Part shown: one piece after another, positions 1 through 12,300 of the stretch
How the letters are laid out: every line of letters begins with the position of its first letter
How positions within the stretch are numbered: position 1 is the first letter of the stretch
Source: Coprinus comatus
Taxonomy: Eukaryota; Basidiomycota; Agaricomycetes; Agaricales; Agaricaceae
Length of the DNA stretch: 64,000 bases
Reading direction: 5' to 3'
Assembly (NCBI GenBank): GCA_034638255.1
Contig: JAWPGT010000011.1
Span: forward strand, 434,001-498,000
The notes under the pieces: model-generated
What the model saw: only the letters and a program-made list of their open reading frames with translations
Told to the model about the DNA's origin: nothing
Database searches by the model: none
Position numbers and translations under genes: made by a program

Positions 1-2
1 AG

Positions 3-152
3 GGAATGGTTCAGGTTAAGGATAAGGTTGGGAAGGGGTATGATGATGTTATAGGGAAAGGAAGAGGTAGGAAGATGATGATGGGACGGTATAATAATAA
101 TGAGAAAACACACAGAGATGATTGGAGGAGTTCTGCATTTGACTTACTCTGA
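3..152 (+). CDS. 3' end of an unknown protein gene (partial)
   Basis: An open frame enters from the left edge and runs in frame 3 to a TGA at 150-152, encoding about 49 residues. They are rich in Lys, Arg, Gly and Met and end in AFDLL. The composition differs from the simple repeats nearby, and the frame ends about 190 bp before the stop of the convergent PRP3 gene, which fits a tail-to-tail pair. No family is recognised and the fragment is short, so it could be a chance open frame or 3' UTR. Confidence 0.35.
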   Translation, partial: GMVQVKDKVGKGYDDVIGKGRGRKMMMGRYNNNEKTHRDDWRSSAFDLL

Positions 153-341
153 TTAGGGAAGTACAGAGCTCGTAGTTGCACACACTAGCGTTTTCCCTCT
201 ATCCTTCGTATCAAACGTTTTATATGTATATTATGTGGTATCCTATCATGCAAATAGCAAGATGTCTTTATCAGAACAATATAAAAATATGAGCGACAGG
301 TCATGGAAAAAAGAGAACGAGAAAAAACAACCATCAATTAA

Positions 342-2939
342 TCAAAACAACTCTTCTTCTTCTCCTTTCCAATTCTTGGCCATATCCCAATAACCTTTCA
401 AATCTCCCAATAATTCTTTAGCATCACGTTCAGTAGGACAACTTCTAGCTTTGAAACCAGTAAAAGCACGTTCACGTAATGAACCTTCCCAAATTAACCA
501 ACATCTATTATCTTCCAAAGATACTTGAGTTTCTTCTTCATCACCTTCTTCTTTACCTTTACCTTCACCACCTATACCATTGACCCCATTAACCCCACTA
601 CCATTGACACCACCAGTCCCGGTACCATTACCATTACCATCAGCATCACCTTGACCATCATCACCATTACCATTATCAATTTCAACATCACCAACTTGAG
701 GACCTCTAGGTCTAGCAGCTTCAGTCCAAGCGATACGATGTAACATTAATCGTTTATAGTTTTTAATGAATTTTGAAGCACCTTCTACGTATATTACGTT
801 GAATGAAGGATTGAAAATACAGAGACCTGTTAAGTTTAATTGGTCTGCGTTTTTACGAATTTTGAATTGATGAGCTGGATCGGATAGGGTTTTTACTCTG
901 TTAAGGAAGGGAAAAGTGAGTATTGGTACTGGTATTGGTATTGGGGATGTGTTTAGAAGAATGGGTGTATGAGGTAAGGAGGGGGGGAGGAAGAGGAGAA
1001 GGGGAGAAGGGAGAAGAAGAAAGAACATACTTGAAAACAGCACCAACAATCCCACGTTTATCTTCTTCAATTTTCTTATTTTCAACTTTTTCACGACGTT
1101 GTTCATCAGTTAATTTTCTCTCCGCATTCATTTTTTCATGTGTATGTTTACGCATTGCTACTTCTCTTCGAACTCTTGCTTCTACTCTTGTTGGATCTTG
1201 AATTGCATCTGATGTTAAGACTTTCATTAGGTTTGCTAGTCGAACTATTTGGAAAGGGGGAGATGGTTAGTTCTTTTATATATATTCTGATTAATATGTG
1301 AATATACCTTTAGGAGGATCAGGTGGTAAAAGACCAGTTCGAATACGATCTCGTTTATCTTGTAATTTCTCCTTTCTCAATCGTTTCCTCAACTTCTTTT
1401 GTTCCTACAAAAAAGAAAAAAAAAAAAAACATTTCAATATCAATATTAAATAGAACAATATCCCTTTGATAAATAAATAAACGTACCTTAGTAGTAAGTT
1501 TCAAAGGTTTAAATTCAACTTTATTTTTATCTCCAGGAGCAGGTATAGGAATAGGATGTTGAATATAAAGAGTAACCGGTGAATCATCCTTTTTAATATT
1601 CAAATGTTCAAGTCCAAGTGTATCAATATCATTATACTTCCTATTAGGAAGTAATGATTCATCCCACCATTCAGCTTCAGGTGGTGGTGGACGCTAAAAA
1701 AAAAAAAAAACATGAATATTTTGAGGAATAATATGTAAAGGTTGTTTTTTTTTTTTTACATGCCTTGAGACTTTTCTCTATACCAATATCACTATCCATT
1801 CCAGCTTTTCTCGCACTTTCTGCAATACGTTGTTTAAGAGCTTCAAGTTGTTGTTCTTGTCTCAATTGATTCCCAAGAGCAACATATTTTCCTTTCGGAT
1901 TAAATCTAAATCCACGACCATGTCTTTCCTTTGGACCGCCTTCAAATCCAGTACCATCATTAGGTAAAGTACCAGCTGAAGAAGCTGAAGCATAAGGATT
2001 TGCTAATGCAGGACTTGGAGTTGGTATAACGACAGGTGTGGGTGCTGGAGTTGGAGTTAAAGCATTTCGAACGTTTGCTTTTATTGATGCGAATTTGGGT
2101 TGCATTGGTTTGTAACGATCTTTTTTGGATTGAACAGCTTGAACGGTTGGTTCGAGAAGAAGAGGATGAGCGGCCATTGAAAGACCTGCTCCTTGGGTGG
2201 GAGTGGTTTCGATTGTTGGTGTTGAAGGACCTTTTTTCTTTGTTGGCACTAGTACCTTTGTTTTGAAGATTGGTTAGCTTTATTTTTCTCTATGCATGGT
2301 AAGATGGAGATGATTGACAAACCATGTATGGGTTATCTTTTATTGATAATTTGTTTTGAGCTTCTGCTACACGTTTCTTTGCCTCTGCTACACGACGTGC
2401 AAGGTCATCAGATACACCTGCTGGAGTAGCGGAGCCTGATGTTGGACTAGCGCCTTTAGGAGTAGCAGTAGGAGTAGATGTTGAAGGAGAGGGAACAAGT
2501 ACTTTTGAAGGAAGAATAGGTTTGGTTGGGATTGGAGCAGCGATACCTGGAGTCTTCTGAGTTGCTGAACTTCCAGTAGCTGTGAGATTCTTCATGGCTG
2601 CCAGCTTTGCAGCGATTTCTGCACGTTTTTGAAGGATGAGATCGCTGGCGGAGAGCTACGAGGACAGATGAATGAGTTAGGCAGGGTGTAGGATAGAGAG
2701 ATACATACACCTGCTGAAGATGAGCCATTTGACTTGTCGTTCTGAAGGTAAAAGGTTATAGCAATTGTGTCAGAAGAAATGGCAGCAGAGTTGATTCACC
2801 TTGCACTCACATCGCTGTTGAGGTCATTTGGTCAGCATCCACTGCGGTCGATATAATAGCAATTAACCGACCTTTTGAGTTTCTTTGCAGAAGTCCCGGC
2901 ATCGCCTACGCCGTCGAATGCGCGTTTTCTGTCAGACAT
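342..2939 (-). CDS. PRP3: U4/U6 small nuclear ribonucleoprotein Prp3
   Basis: Prp3 is a core protein of the U4/U6 and U4/U6.U5 tri-snRNP and acts in spliceosome assembly in the nucleus. The ATG at 2937-2939 opens MSDRKRAF. A short second exon (TTSQMAHLQQ) leads into LSASDLILQKRAEIAAKL, then a Pro/Thr/Ser-rich linker (about 2300-2600). The conserved middle follows, with FNPKGKYVALGNQLR and the EWWDESLLPN motif typical of the family (about 1640-1900). A basic helix-rich region spans 1090-1400, and the C-terminal DUF1115-type domain runs from KIRKNADQLNLTG to WEGSLRERAF and the end at 342. At least seven introns are evident. An Asp/Gly/Asn-rich insertion encoded around 540-700 interrupts the C-terminal domain and looks like lineage-specific low complexity. 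Exon borders are approximate; the family call is firm. Confidence 0.9.
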
Positions 2940-3021
2940 TGTGTTGGCTGTGGTTGTGATTGTTAGCGCTTCAGGCGTGGCACTGAATGAAATGGCAGGG
3001 GGTCGGATTATGTAAGCAAGG
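2940..3021. promoter_or_regulatory. 82-bp divergent promoter between PRP3 and MRPL16
   Basis: The start codons of two divergent housekeeping genes are separated by only 82 bp. Both 5' UTRs and any core promoter elements must lie here or overlap the neighbouring first exons. No TATA box is obvious, as is usual for such genes. Shared control of the two genes is an inference from the spacing. Confidence 0.6.
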
Positions 3022-3847
3022 ATGTTTTCTCTTTCCTCCCTCGCAAGGAGCATATTCACTACTCCTCGTCCCTCCATCTCATCTCCCAATCGCGTCTTTG
3101 CGCGTTTTAGAAACCAACTAGCTCCTAAACAAGTCAAATATCTAAAACGTTTCAAGGGTCGTATTCCTATCCCAACTGGAGGTTCTACAAAGGGTACTAC
3201 TTTGGCTTATGGAGAATGGGGTATTAGGATTAAAGGAAATGGAGCGCGTATTACGGCGAAACAACTTACGACTTGCGAGGATGTTATTAAGAAAAAGTTG
3301 AAGATTATTAAAGGGACTAAGGTTTACCTCCGTGTGTTTCCTGATCTCCCGGTTTGCGTCAAGGTATGTGTATATTTCTTTACTCGTTGTTCCATACACT
3401 TCTAATATTTTGATGTAGGGAAATGAAACTCGTATGGGAAAGGGTAAAGGTACCTTTGAGTATTGGGCAACACGGTCAGTACTTTTATATTTATTATTGA
3501 TGGGGAGTGGAATGCTGAAACGTATGTAGTGTACCAATTGGTCGCGTCTTATTCGAAATTGGTGGTGCTCCAATTCGTGAAGAACTTGCTCGTGAAAGTC
3601 AGTATAAACCTCCCTCTCCACCTTTACAACCACTAATAATTAGCTTTGACTCTCTAATTTAGTCCTACGACAAGCTTCAGATAAACTTCCAACCAAGATG
3701 GAATTTATTAGTCGTTCCAGTCCACCGCGTCTAGGAAACCTCCTTATTCATCCTCCTGCTCCACCGACAGGAGCAAACATTTTATCCACTGATGTTTTGG
3801 CGGCTTCGTCTGCTGGAGAGGCTTCTGCTGTTAATGCATCGCTATGA
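3022..3847 (+). CDS. MRPL16: Mitochondrial large-subunit ribosomal protein bL16m
   Basis: This is a structural protein of the mitochondrial 54S ribosomal subunit, close to the peptidyl-transferase centre in the L16 family. The reading is exons 3022-3363, 3419-3474, 3530-3597 and 3663-3847, giving 216 residues. All three introns are GT...AG, 55-65 bp long, and keep the frame. The N-terminus (MFSLSSLARSIFTTPRP) is Arg/Ser-rich and lacks acids, like a mitochondrial presequence. The L16 core follows: PKQVKYLKRFKGRIP, YGEWGIRIKGNGARIT, then after the first intron GNETRMGKGKGTFEYW and GRVLFEIGGAPIREELA, which are the family signatures. The C-terminal extension of about 50 residues is Ala/Ser-rich. 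The gene looks intact. Confidence 0.93.
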
Positions 3848-4216
3848 TGTGCTGGTGCGAGATTAGAGAGTTCTGTTTTAGATTTCCGGGTTAATATAAT
3901 ATTTAAATCATCCCCCGATATTTAGCCCTTTTGTGATATTTAGAGTTGACAAGGATGTCGATGATAACTCGTTGAATATTCTGCTAGTTGTGGTAGGTAC
4001 TATGGGGAGCCACTTTGAGTGGTTCACGAGATGCACTATCGTATATCATTGTGTGCATACATTTTCCTTTTCCTTTTCTTTAGCATAAGTTTCGTGTTGT
4101 AAACTTGCAGGGCACTATGAATGTCAAGAACCTCATAGTCCAATACCATGTACATAATAAATGAATACTTCTTATCCGTTGCAAGGAACATTGATTTTCA
4201 AGTATTCCGTAAGTAC
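3848..4216. other. Intergenic, 3' of MRPL16
   Basis: AT-rich spacer between the MRPL16 stop and the proposed left end of the transposon. No coding pattern or structured element is seen. The L16 3' UTR presumably lies in the first few hundred bases. Confidence 0.5.
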
Positions 4217-4635
4217 ACTCCGGACCCCTCCGGACTCGGTGCTCAGTCCCAGGCATTCACGGTTGGCTTATTTCTAGTCTGATCTGAAATTCTGCCATAC
4301 TCCGATGATATCAGACCTTGCTAGCACGAAATAGAGAAAGTTGTAAAAATATTAATTCACCATCTGAATGTACATGGATGTATCTAGAATTGCAGATAGA
4401 TGCAGACCAGTGATTAACATATTAACACATCACAAGAGTCAGATCAGCTTAGATATATTCAGAGTATGTATAATTAATTTTCTGCACATCCATGAGCTGA
4501 TCTAGTCTACAATGGTGATAAGAAATTGTATGGTAACGTGTACTAGGACTATCTCGAGGTTAGAACAAAAAAATCTCTAGAAAAGCGAACAAAAAATCAG
4601 AATCTTGCATATGATATTATAATGAGTAATGGTAG

Positions 4636-7015
4636 TTAGTACTCACAAAGCTGCTTCCGAGGACGTCCTGGCCTTCGCCCCGCCTTCTCTGAGCCCACAT
4701 CCCTATTAGGGTGAGCTGCACACCACCGTTGGTACTGATGAATGCACATGGCATAGTATTAGTTCAAGGCATCTGACGAGTCCAAAGCAACTAAAATGAC
4801 GCACTCCTTGAGTTATATAGGGCTGGTTTAGAGCAATAGGGAAGAAGGTCGATGGTAAGTGGCAATTTTCAAGGGATCCTATAGTGAAATTACTCAAGCA
4901 AGCCAAAACTTGACAAATTCACTATATTTGCCTTTTGGATGAGCCATTTTCCACTCTACTCCACATACAGACCTACGCGTGGCAAAATTAATAACTTGAG
5001 AATAGATAGTGTAAATTTAACAACGTACTCTGCTTTAAAACACTGTGTTCTTGCTCTATAGACAAAATTTGGTGTAAACTTCTCTTTGGCCGCCTCACAT
5101 GTGGTCCTATTATAAACGGACGGCTCCAAAGGTGACGACCAAGTCTTAGTTGGAGTAATTGGGTGCTGCTCTATTGACGTGGTGGTGTAAGATGGTTCCG
5201 ATGGCAGTGGCGTAGTATCAGTATCATTAGAAGATGGAAAGGAAGGACTTGGTGGAATGGGAGGGAGTAGTTGGTTTGTAGGGCCAAGATCATCGTTTCT
5301 GGATACCAAATTATTGTTAGTAGACTCCAAATAGGGTTCCTCTCCACCATACGTTAGCTGTGCAATACTAGCTAAGCTAGGAACAACAGGACCATGCTTG
5401 AGAATGAAGTTAACAGCTGGTTTTTGTGAAACAATAGGTCCGCTAAAATTTTCTTCAATGTTTTCGAGCTCTTGTGCAGTGAATTCTGTTTGGCCTTGAA
5501 GGCCTGGAGGTGGAATAGGTGGAGTAGGAAGGGTAAGGGTATGTGATTGAGCGATTTGAGACAATGGCAGTGGTGGAACAGACGGACCCCGAGTCGGAGG
5601 GGTAGGAGTGAATGACTCCTGAGCGATTCGAGATGTTGGTAGTGGCATAGGATGGCTGGTGGTAAGAGCCACTACCGCCAGTGATGGTACCATCGTAGCA
5701 GCAGCGGAATCCGTACCAGAGCCCAGTACAGCTTCGCTAGAAACCAACAAATCTTGTGGTTGATTATCAGGGAATGAGATGAGGGGAATTTTTCGTGTTT
5801 GAGGTATGGTCTAAAAATGACAAAAAATGTTTGATATGGTTAACAGTGCTTTAATAGTGATAAAATATAAGAGACTTGCTAGATTGGGGGCTGTGGATGA
5901 TCCAGATAACAGAATTGACCCTGAAGGTGAAGAAGAAGAGGAGATATTTGTATTTCCCACCTTCTTCTTCTTGTGTTTCTGACCTTCGACTACGTCATTG
6001 TTACTATCCAGTAACAATACACTTGCAGAACGCTTGAGTGATCCAAGTTCTACATCTGAGGCCAATGATTTGCGACCTTTCCATGTAGGATAGACATCTT
6101 GAGCAATTTGGTCGGATTTCCAGTGGTTGTGACAGTTACGAAGCACTGGGAACCGTTCTTCGAGACATGCATGGTAATGTTGTACTGCAGTATAGCCCAT
6201 CTCTGAATACTTGAGCACATTCACTAACCGTCCTTCTAATTTGATGTCTTGCCAAATACGACGAGCTTCGATTCGAATATGTGCAATTTCTTCCTTTGAA
6301 ATAGGATTATTATTTTCATCAACAATATATCTTGCTGTAAGATTCTCCCTTGACTCCTTAGATTGGTCAACCATGAGACGTTTATACTCATCTGATTCCT
6401 GGAACCTAACCCAATCTCTCTGTCTCCAAAACACCTTTAACATCTCTAACTCTGTAGATGGTGGATTTGGTGATGCTAAAGGGGTCTTCCAGATAAAACC
6501 ACCAACAGCTTTGACCTGCATAACAAGTTCTTTGTAGTTGTGTCTATAATTACATCGTTGGATAAGTATTGTTTGTCAATCAAACAACTGACTTACTTGA
6601 GCTGCTTTATCTCCGATTCACGACAAGCTGCCTCATTCTGATGTTTAAGAACTTCAGCTACCAAATGCTTTTTCTCCTTATATCCTTCGAACCATTTTAG
6701 AACATAGGGGTTTTTGGTTTTGAGAACTTCACTCTCAAGTAGGCGCTTGAAAGGTATATCAAAGCTCTACATTCATTGTTTAGAGTGTTAATAATATTTT
6801 AGTATCTATAATGTAAAGAGACTTACCTGAGCTTCGTCTCTAGGAATATGCTCAGGTCCTTTGAACTTCCTACCATCCCTCGAAGTATAATCACTTGGTA
6901 TCCATTTTTGCTTGTTCTTCTCCTTAACAATGTACTTTGATGAATAAAAATCATCCACAAAATCATCATCAGAGTTATGCTGAAGAGTAGTGATCCTTTC
7001 GGAGGGTCGAAACAC
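4636..7015 (-). CDS. Transposon-associated AT-hook protein (5' exon not located)
   Basis: Exons read on the minus strand join a basic/acidic start (NSDDDFVDDFYSSKY, about 6940), a helical stretch (about 6600-6770), a domain with KVFWRQRDWVRFQESDEYKR and YTAVQHYHACLEERFP (about 6130-6440), a long Pro/Thr/Ser-rich region (about 5050-5760), and a final exon encoding GRRPGRPRKQL, a classic AT-hook that binds the minor groove of AT-rich DNA. Frame-keeping introns are visible around 6764-6825, 6540-6600 and 5812-5880. No ATG opens the first exon. A likely acceptor (TCTTCAG) near 6980 means an upstream exon is missing from this reading. A companion DNA-binding protein of the element is a reasonable guess, given the transposase on the same strand, but the family was not identified. 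Confidence 0.5.
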
Positions 7016-7600
7016 GTGTATAGAGCATCAGCAAAACGCGCATCTCCTTGGCCAAGCTTAAACCTCCTTAAACCTCCTTGAAAACATTTCCAAGGATGAC
7101 CAAGGATATATCAAGAATGTAAAAGAAATTTTATTTTCTCCTTGGAATTACTTAGTCATGCTTGACAAGTCAATTCCAAGCTATTCTAAGCAGGGGGTCC
7201 TGGTTAGTCACACTTAATTCTACTTAGTTTTACCTTATATCTACTTGTACTGCCTTCGAAAATACTTTCTCAAGCTTATAAATCAGGTATATCAGAATAT
7301 ATATATATATAAAGCAAAATTTCAAGGACCCCTAGAGTGTCTCAAATGCATGTAAATGTATATCAACTGAATTATATTATCAGAAGGGAGACAGTAATGT
7401 ACAAAAATACAAGAGTGATTGTATACAGCATAATAGTAGTGTATACTACAGTAATGTACCAAAATAAAGAAAAAAAAATTACAAGAATATATTCATAATA
7501 GGAGAACTTACTTGGGAGAATAAAGAACTGGACATTGCAATATGAGTATTGATCGGAACGTTACGTGGGTAGGTGCGTTCGAACGGCGCCGTCGAGACGG
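7016..7600. other. Non-coding part of the transposon block
   Basis: AT-rich sequence between the AT-hook gene and the exon-like array. It contains a short (TA)n run near 7300 and a triplicated word (CTTAAACCTCCTT-like) near 7055-7085. The missing 5' exon of the AT-hook gene may lie here. No open frame of note was seen. Confidence 0.4.
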
Positions 7601-8600
7601 TTTGAACGATGCTAAGGACGTAAGATTCCGATAAGGATTGAGTATCGAAACAGGTGTTAGATTGAATAAGAACTTACCAGAAGATAGGTCACTACAACTC
7701 CAGCAGTCCTCCATAGTGTGTACAAATCAGGGGTGGAACAAAGAATGTACGCGTGGTGTAAACGAGCCTGAAAGCATGTTATGGAGTGCAGGAGGGAGTG
7801 AGATATCAATAAAATAACAGGATTGGTGTAAAAGTTAGAGAACATACTTTTCACCAATGAATACCCCACCATACCACACCGTACTACCCTCTATCGATTC
7901 GCCTTCTCGATGCGGTTCCAACGAGCCTAAGAACGTGGTGTATGGTGCGAAAATGACTGTGTTAGTAGTTGTAGAGTGAACAGTATACTCACAAGATAGA
8001 CCTTAGAAGATAAGGTCACTACATATCCAGAACTTCTCCATATCGTTTACAAGTTGGAGATGTCATAGAGGTGGTACGCGTAGGTTAGACGAGCCTAAGA
8101 ATGTGCCATGGAGTGCAGGAGGGAGTGAGAAATAAGTAAAATACTTCCCTTGAGACAGATAATGACTCACCAAGGAAGAAACCCCCCTTCGTGGGGTATA
8201 CACCATACCACGTCATCACCTAACCCTCCTATCCTATAGTACACGTCGAGAAGGTTCTGGAGAGCCTAGAAACGTTCCTGTATGTAGAAAAATGAGTGAT
8301 ACAGAAGAAAAACAGCAAGTAATGACACACCAGCAGTAAAACTGATGTTATAGCATGGCTACTGCATCGGGACGTGTGTATGTAGGCTTGTTCAAAGCGG
8401 AGTATTGAGGCCATCCTGGAGAGCCTGAGAACGCGCCAATACACGATTATATGAGCCCAATACATAGAAAATAGTCGAAATTGACATACCTTATAAGAAT
8501 AATGAAAACCCCACCATATCACGCGTACATAGGCTCATTCAATGCATAATGCTGAGACGGTTCCAACGAGCTCCAACACGTAGAGTTTCATCAAGAAATG
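7600..8600 (-). repeat. Degenerate tandem array of exon+intron-like units, period about 160 bp
   Basis: The word GAGCCT, or a close variant, recurs at 7608 (degenerate), 7764, 7923, 8091, 8262, 8421 and 8568, a spacing of 147-171 bp. On the minus strand each unit is an intron-like piece of about 70 bp (GT start, end such as CATTCTTAG) followed by an exon-like piece of about 70-95 bp beginning GGCTC. Two unit types alternate. One encodes variants of ARLHHAYILCSTPDLYTLWR followed by SSGYVVT-like residues (7680-7770 and 8000-8095). The other encodes variants of SLEPSQHYALNEP and WYGGVFIG (7860-7925 and around 8490-8570). The real period is therefore about 330 bp. Several units contain stops, so the array looks decayed. 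Protein family not recognised. Confidence 0.6.
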
Positions 8601-8657
8601 AGAGTGCAGTGGTGACAATACTTAGAGTCGGCAGTGAGTAGAAGTTGTGACCGTGAG

Positions 8658-8717
8658 GTTGCATTGCTGATGCAACGTGTCCTGTCACATGTGATGGTGA
8701 GAGTGATCATGTGACAG
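8658..8717. other. Two adjacent perfect palindromic hairpins inside the transposon block
   Basis: GTTGCAT/ATGCAAC (8658-8676, 5-base loop) is followed by CTGTCACATG/CATGTGACAG (8682-8717, 16-base spacer). A related word, CATATGACAC, lies near the right end of the element at 12911-12920. Such motifs could be transposase-binding or replication-related sites, but this is only an inference. Confidence 0.4.
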
Positions 8718-9248
8718 TCCAATTTTGCGATTTTTCGTGAAGTCCAAATCTGGGAACATAAATGATGTGATTATTGATGCATCATCATGAAATAACAACA
8801 CATCATTAATGACATCAACCAAACAAATGAAACAAAAACAAAGTCAATAACACAAATTAACTTTGACTTTTTGTGACCTTAGAATAGTGCTTGGGAAACT
8901 TAAAAACTTGGTTGGAAATATTGACTACCTTAGAGTTACTTTGAAAATATATATCTAAGTATCAGTAAGTATACTAAGCTACCCAAGCTATACTGAGTAC
9001 TACTAAGGACATGCTGGAAATGCTGATGAGCTTTGGTTTGGAGGTGGTGGAGATGGTTGTTTGTTATAGTAATCTTCAGAGCTTCCGAAGTCAGAGGACA
9101 TAGTGTAAAAGGCTGGTTAGAGTAGATTGGTACTGTCACAGAGTGGGGGAAAGGAAGAAAGAGAGCAAAAAAGGGTTTCGACATTTGAAGTAAACGCGTT
9201 CAAGAAAGAAAAGAAAAACTGGATTTTGTGAAAGAGACCAAATTGACA

Positions 9249-9329
9249 AAAATAGTAATGATCCCAATTCTCCGATTTACACATCAAAATAGTAATGATC
9301 CCAATTCTCCGATTTACACATCAAAATAG
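9249..9329. repeat. Perfect tandem duplication, 37-bp unit, two copies
   Basis: The unit starting AATGATCCCAATTCTCCG occurs at 9257-9293 and again at 9294-9329, with no mismatch except the last base. It lies 15 bp beyond the transposase stop codon, so it is in the 3' untranslated part of that gene. It looks like a recent replication-slippage product. Confidence 0.9.
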
Positions 9330-9344
9330 ATTAGATACTGTAAT

Positions 9345-12300
9345 CTATACTACACCATATACTTCATCTAATGCAACATTTACACTATTTAGAGTAGCTA
9401 CATCTTCACTATTATCCTCAATATCATCTTCTGAATCTATATCTTCATTTCCACCATCATCATTATCATCATTTAATGAAAGATTAGAGTCCAGATCTTC
9501 GACTTCCAAAGCTACCACATCCCTATCCCCAAAGTTGCGAAGTGCTATTGATACAGGAGATAGGTTGAGACCAATCTTCTCAATGATATAATACCAATTC
9601 TTCTGTGTAGGATGTGGAAGTGCCGAAACAACTGAGAGAATTTCAGTAGCTAGAAAGATCCCATATTGTGGCTGTGTAGGACGTGCACATAACCATAATA
9701 AATTATATGACTCTCTGAGTTTTTGAGCATTTGCCGCTGTAAAAAGTGAAGTCATAACATAGGCTTGTGACTTGTACATAAAGTACCAGAGAGCTTCTGC
9801 AACATAGATTATATCATTGAAGTAGATCTATAGATAGATCATAAACGACAAAGTTAGTAAAAATTCAATTCAATTTAATATATCATCACACCTTTATGAT
9901 TCGACTACACCGTTTCATTCGCTTATTTTTGTTCTCTACCCACTGTGACCTTGCTTGTTGTCCATTTGCAAGGCGTAATTTTGCCCAACGATATAATCCT
10001 ATTTTGGAAGGAATATCATTGAAGGTATCTATAAAAATAGACACTTCGGAGACTGTTAATGGAACTGGCAAAGCACTACGTGGATGTAAGAGAGTATAGT
10101 TTCCAATCTTAATGTTGTTAGATGCTTTCTTGTGATCGGATCTTGAATTTTTATCAAGTTCAGGATAACGAGCAAGAAGTGAAGTAACTGTAGTCCGTGA
10201 TATGCTCCGTTGAGCTAGATTTGCATAAGGATTTGAATGTTGTCGAATTTCTGCTCCCAAACTTCCAATCAAACGTTCCATTGTCCACTGTGAATAGGAA
10301 CCAAGTGGACCAAGGTGTTTAATCTCCTCGGCAGCATGACTAAATGCATGTAAACACTCCCGTACCAATGACATCCGACATTCCTTTCGTTGGACATAAA
10401 GATCTTCGTATTCATGTAGAAACTGAATAGATAGCAAATGAGCTTCTTCAACTTCACTTGTGAGAATTGATTTTTGAGAGAGGAGGTGGATGGCACGAGC
10501 AAGTTTCCAGAAATTTTGAAGATATGGTTGGGGTAGATGCCCATCAAGGAGGAAAGGAAGATAACTATATGTATATGTTAGAAATTCGACAGCTTTATAT
10601 CCACTGTTTCCTTTCTTGGCAATATCTCGTGGAGGACGTTCATAGTCTGAAGAGAGATATTGGCGATATGATGTAACTTGAGCACCATGGTCCTTGAAAA
10701 CTTGTACATCTGCAAAGATTGCCCAATCCCAACTGGTAAGATCATCATCTTTGTGTATGATTTTCCCCTGCCAAAGTCCCAATAGAAGATCCGGAATATT
10801 AAGTGAAAAAAGGTGCATAGAATCAAGGGGAAATGAGCCTGGAATGCCATAGGGATTGCGAAGCCCACTAAAAACACTCTGTTTTACAAGTCCTGTTTCA
10901 CGACGGACAGTTTTGTATTCTTGTACAGTCTTGGTTTGTAATAATCGTATTAGGTCGGTATCGTAGCGTGCTTGAGTAAAAATGGGAGCATTAGGACCTC
11001 GTAAATCAATGTCTTCATGATCGCAGTCATTGACACTATAGTTATCTGGCTTTTGTAACATAGGATAATATGTTGGCTGGCCACGCATTCTTCGGCATTT
11101 CATCCCACATGTTTTTCGGCAACCTTTCGCACCAATATGTCCAACCATACCACTAAGCAGTGCCATCCCCGGAGCATCAGCTGTTTCAAGAATAATAATC
11201 GGGTGTTTCCTCATAAAGGAATCTTGATCACCATTATAGACAAATAGACCTTCATTTTGTAGCGCTGCCATATGTTGTAAACCCGGAAATAGGAACGAGT
11301 CGAGTGCTTTAGGCTTTCCAGGAATAATACCTCCAGGTATTACATATTTCTTCTTATACCGTTCATCTGGTGAGATATCATAAATGACCCATATATATAT
11401 CCAACAATCTGATGACTTATGCTCATACAATTGAGCACCGTCAGTTGAGAACATTAAAAGGATATCATTATCCTTGATTGTACTATCCTCAACCCGACTC
11501 TTATACCACTCGCCATCCGTAAAATCACTAAGTACGCCAGGTACTTGATTTAATTCTCCTTGCAAAAGCTGTTGACGATATTCCATTTGTTTTGCAGAGT
11601 GTTTACTTGCATATAGTGCTTGAAGTACCGGACCGATTGGAATTGTATACATCTGCTGTTGTGGGATATTCGAACCATTGGCATCTATGTTGTAACGTGG
11701 TTGATTGCAACTTTTGCCTGGACAGGTTTGTAATCCAGCGTAAGGTCCCGTATATGCAATGCACCCATTTGGACACATATCAGTTAGAATTGGAGAGATT
11801 CCGGTAATCTTCCTGACATGTCGTTGAATTGCATCATATGAGAGGATACCTGCATCAGGCCAACGGTTGAGGATAATTTGACGATACTCCTCATAAGCCA
11901 TTTTAGGATAGTTTTGGGCTGCAAGGTACATCTCGAGTGACTTTGAAAGCCACGATCTTCATCAATATTCCGGAAAGAGGGTCTGGTAGGGTTTCGAAGA
12001 GTTTCAACATCATCTTCACAGAGATCGGATCCATCAAGTGTTGCTGATTTCAAAAGTTCAATAAATGTCTGAGTGTCCTTGAGGTGTTGTTGCGAAATTG
12101 TGATGCTTTCTTCTTCGAGTGATGAAGGTCGAGGAATATTAGAGACTGGTGAGGGTGGTGGAAGTGGTAGAGATGTTGAAGTTGCAGTAGGGACCATGGG
12201 GTTAACAGGAGAGGCTTCATCAACATCGATTTCCATTTGCATTGGATCTCCGGAGTCATCAATGTCTTCGTTGGTGTGTTCTGATTGTATAACAGACTGT

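Noticed and set aside
525..743. Plus-strand frame rich in Thr/Ile opposite PRP3
   Set aside because: It is the complement of the Asp/Gly/Asn-rich insertion of PRP3, not a gene.
7600..8600. Array read as a simple minisatellite
   Set aside because: Units diverge strongly, keep splice-like borders and alternate between two exon types, which a plain minisatellite would not explain.
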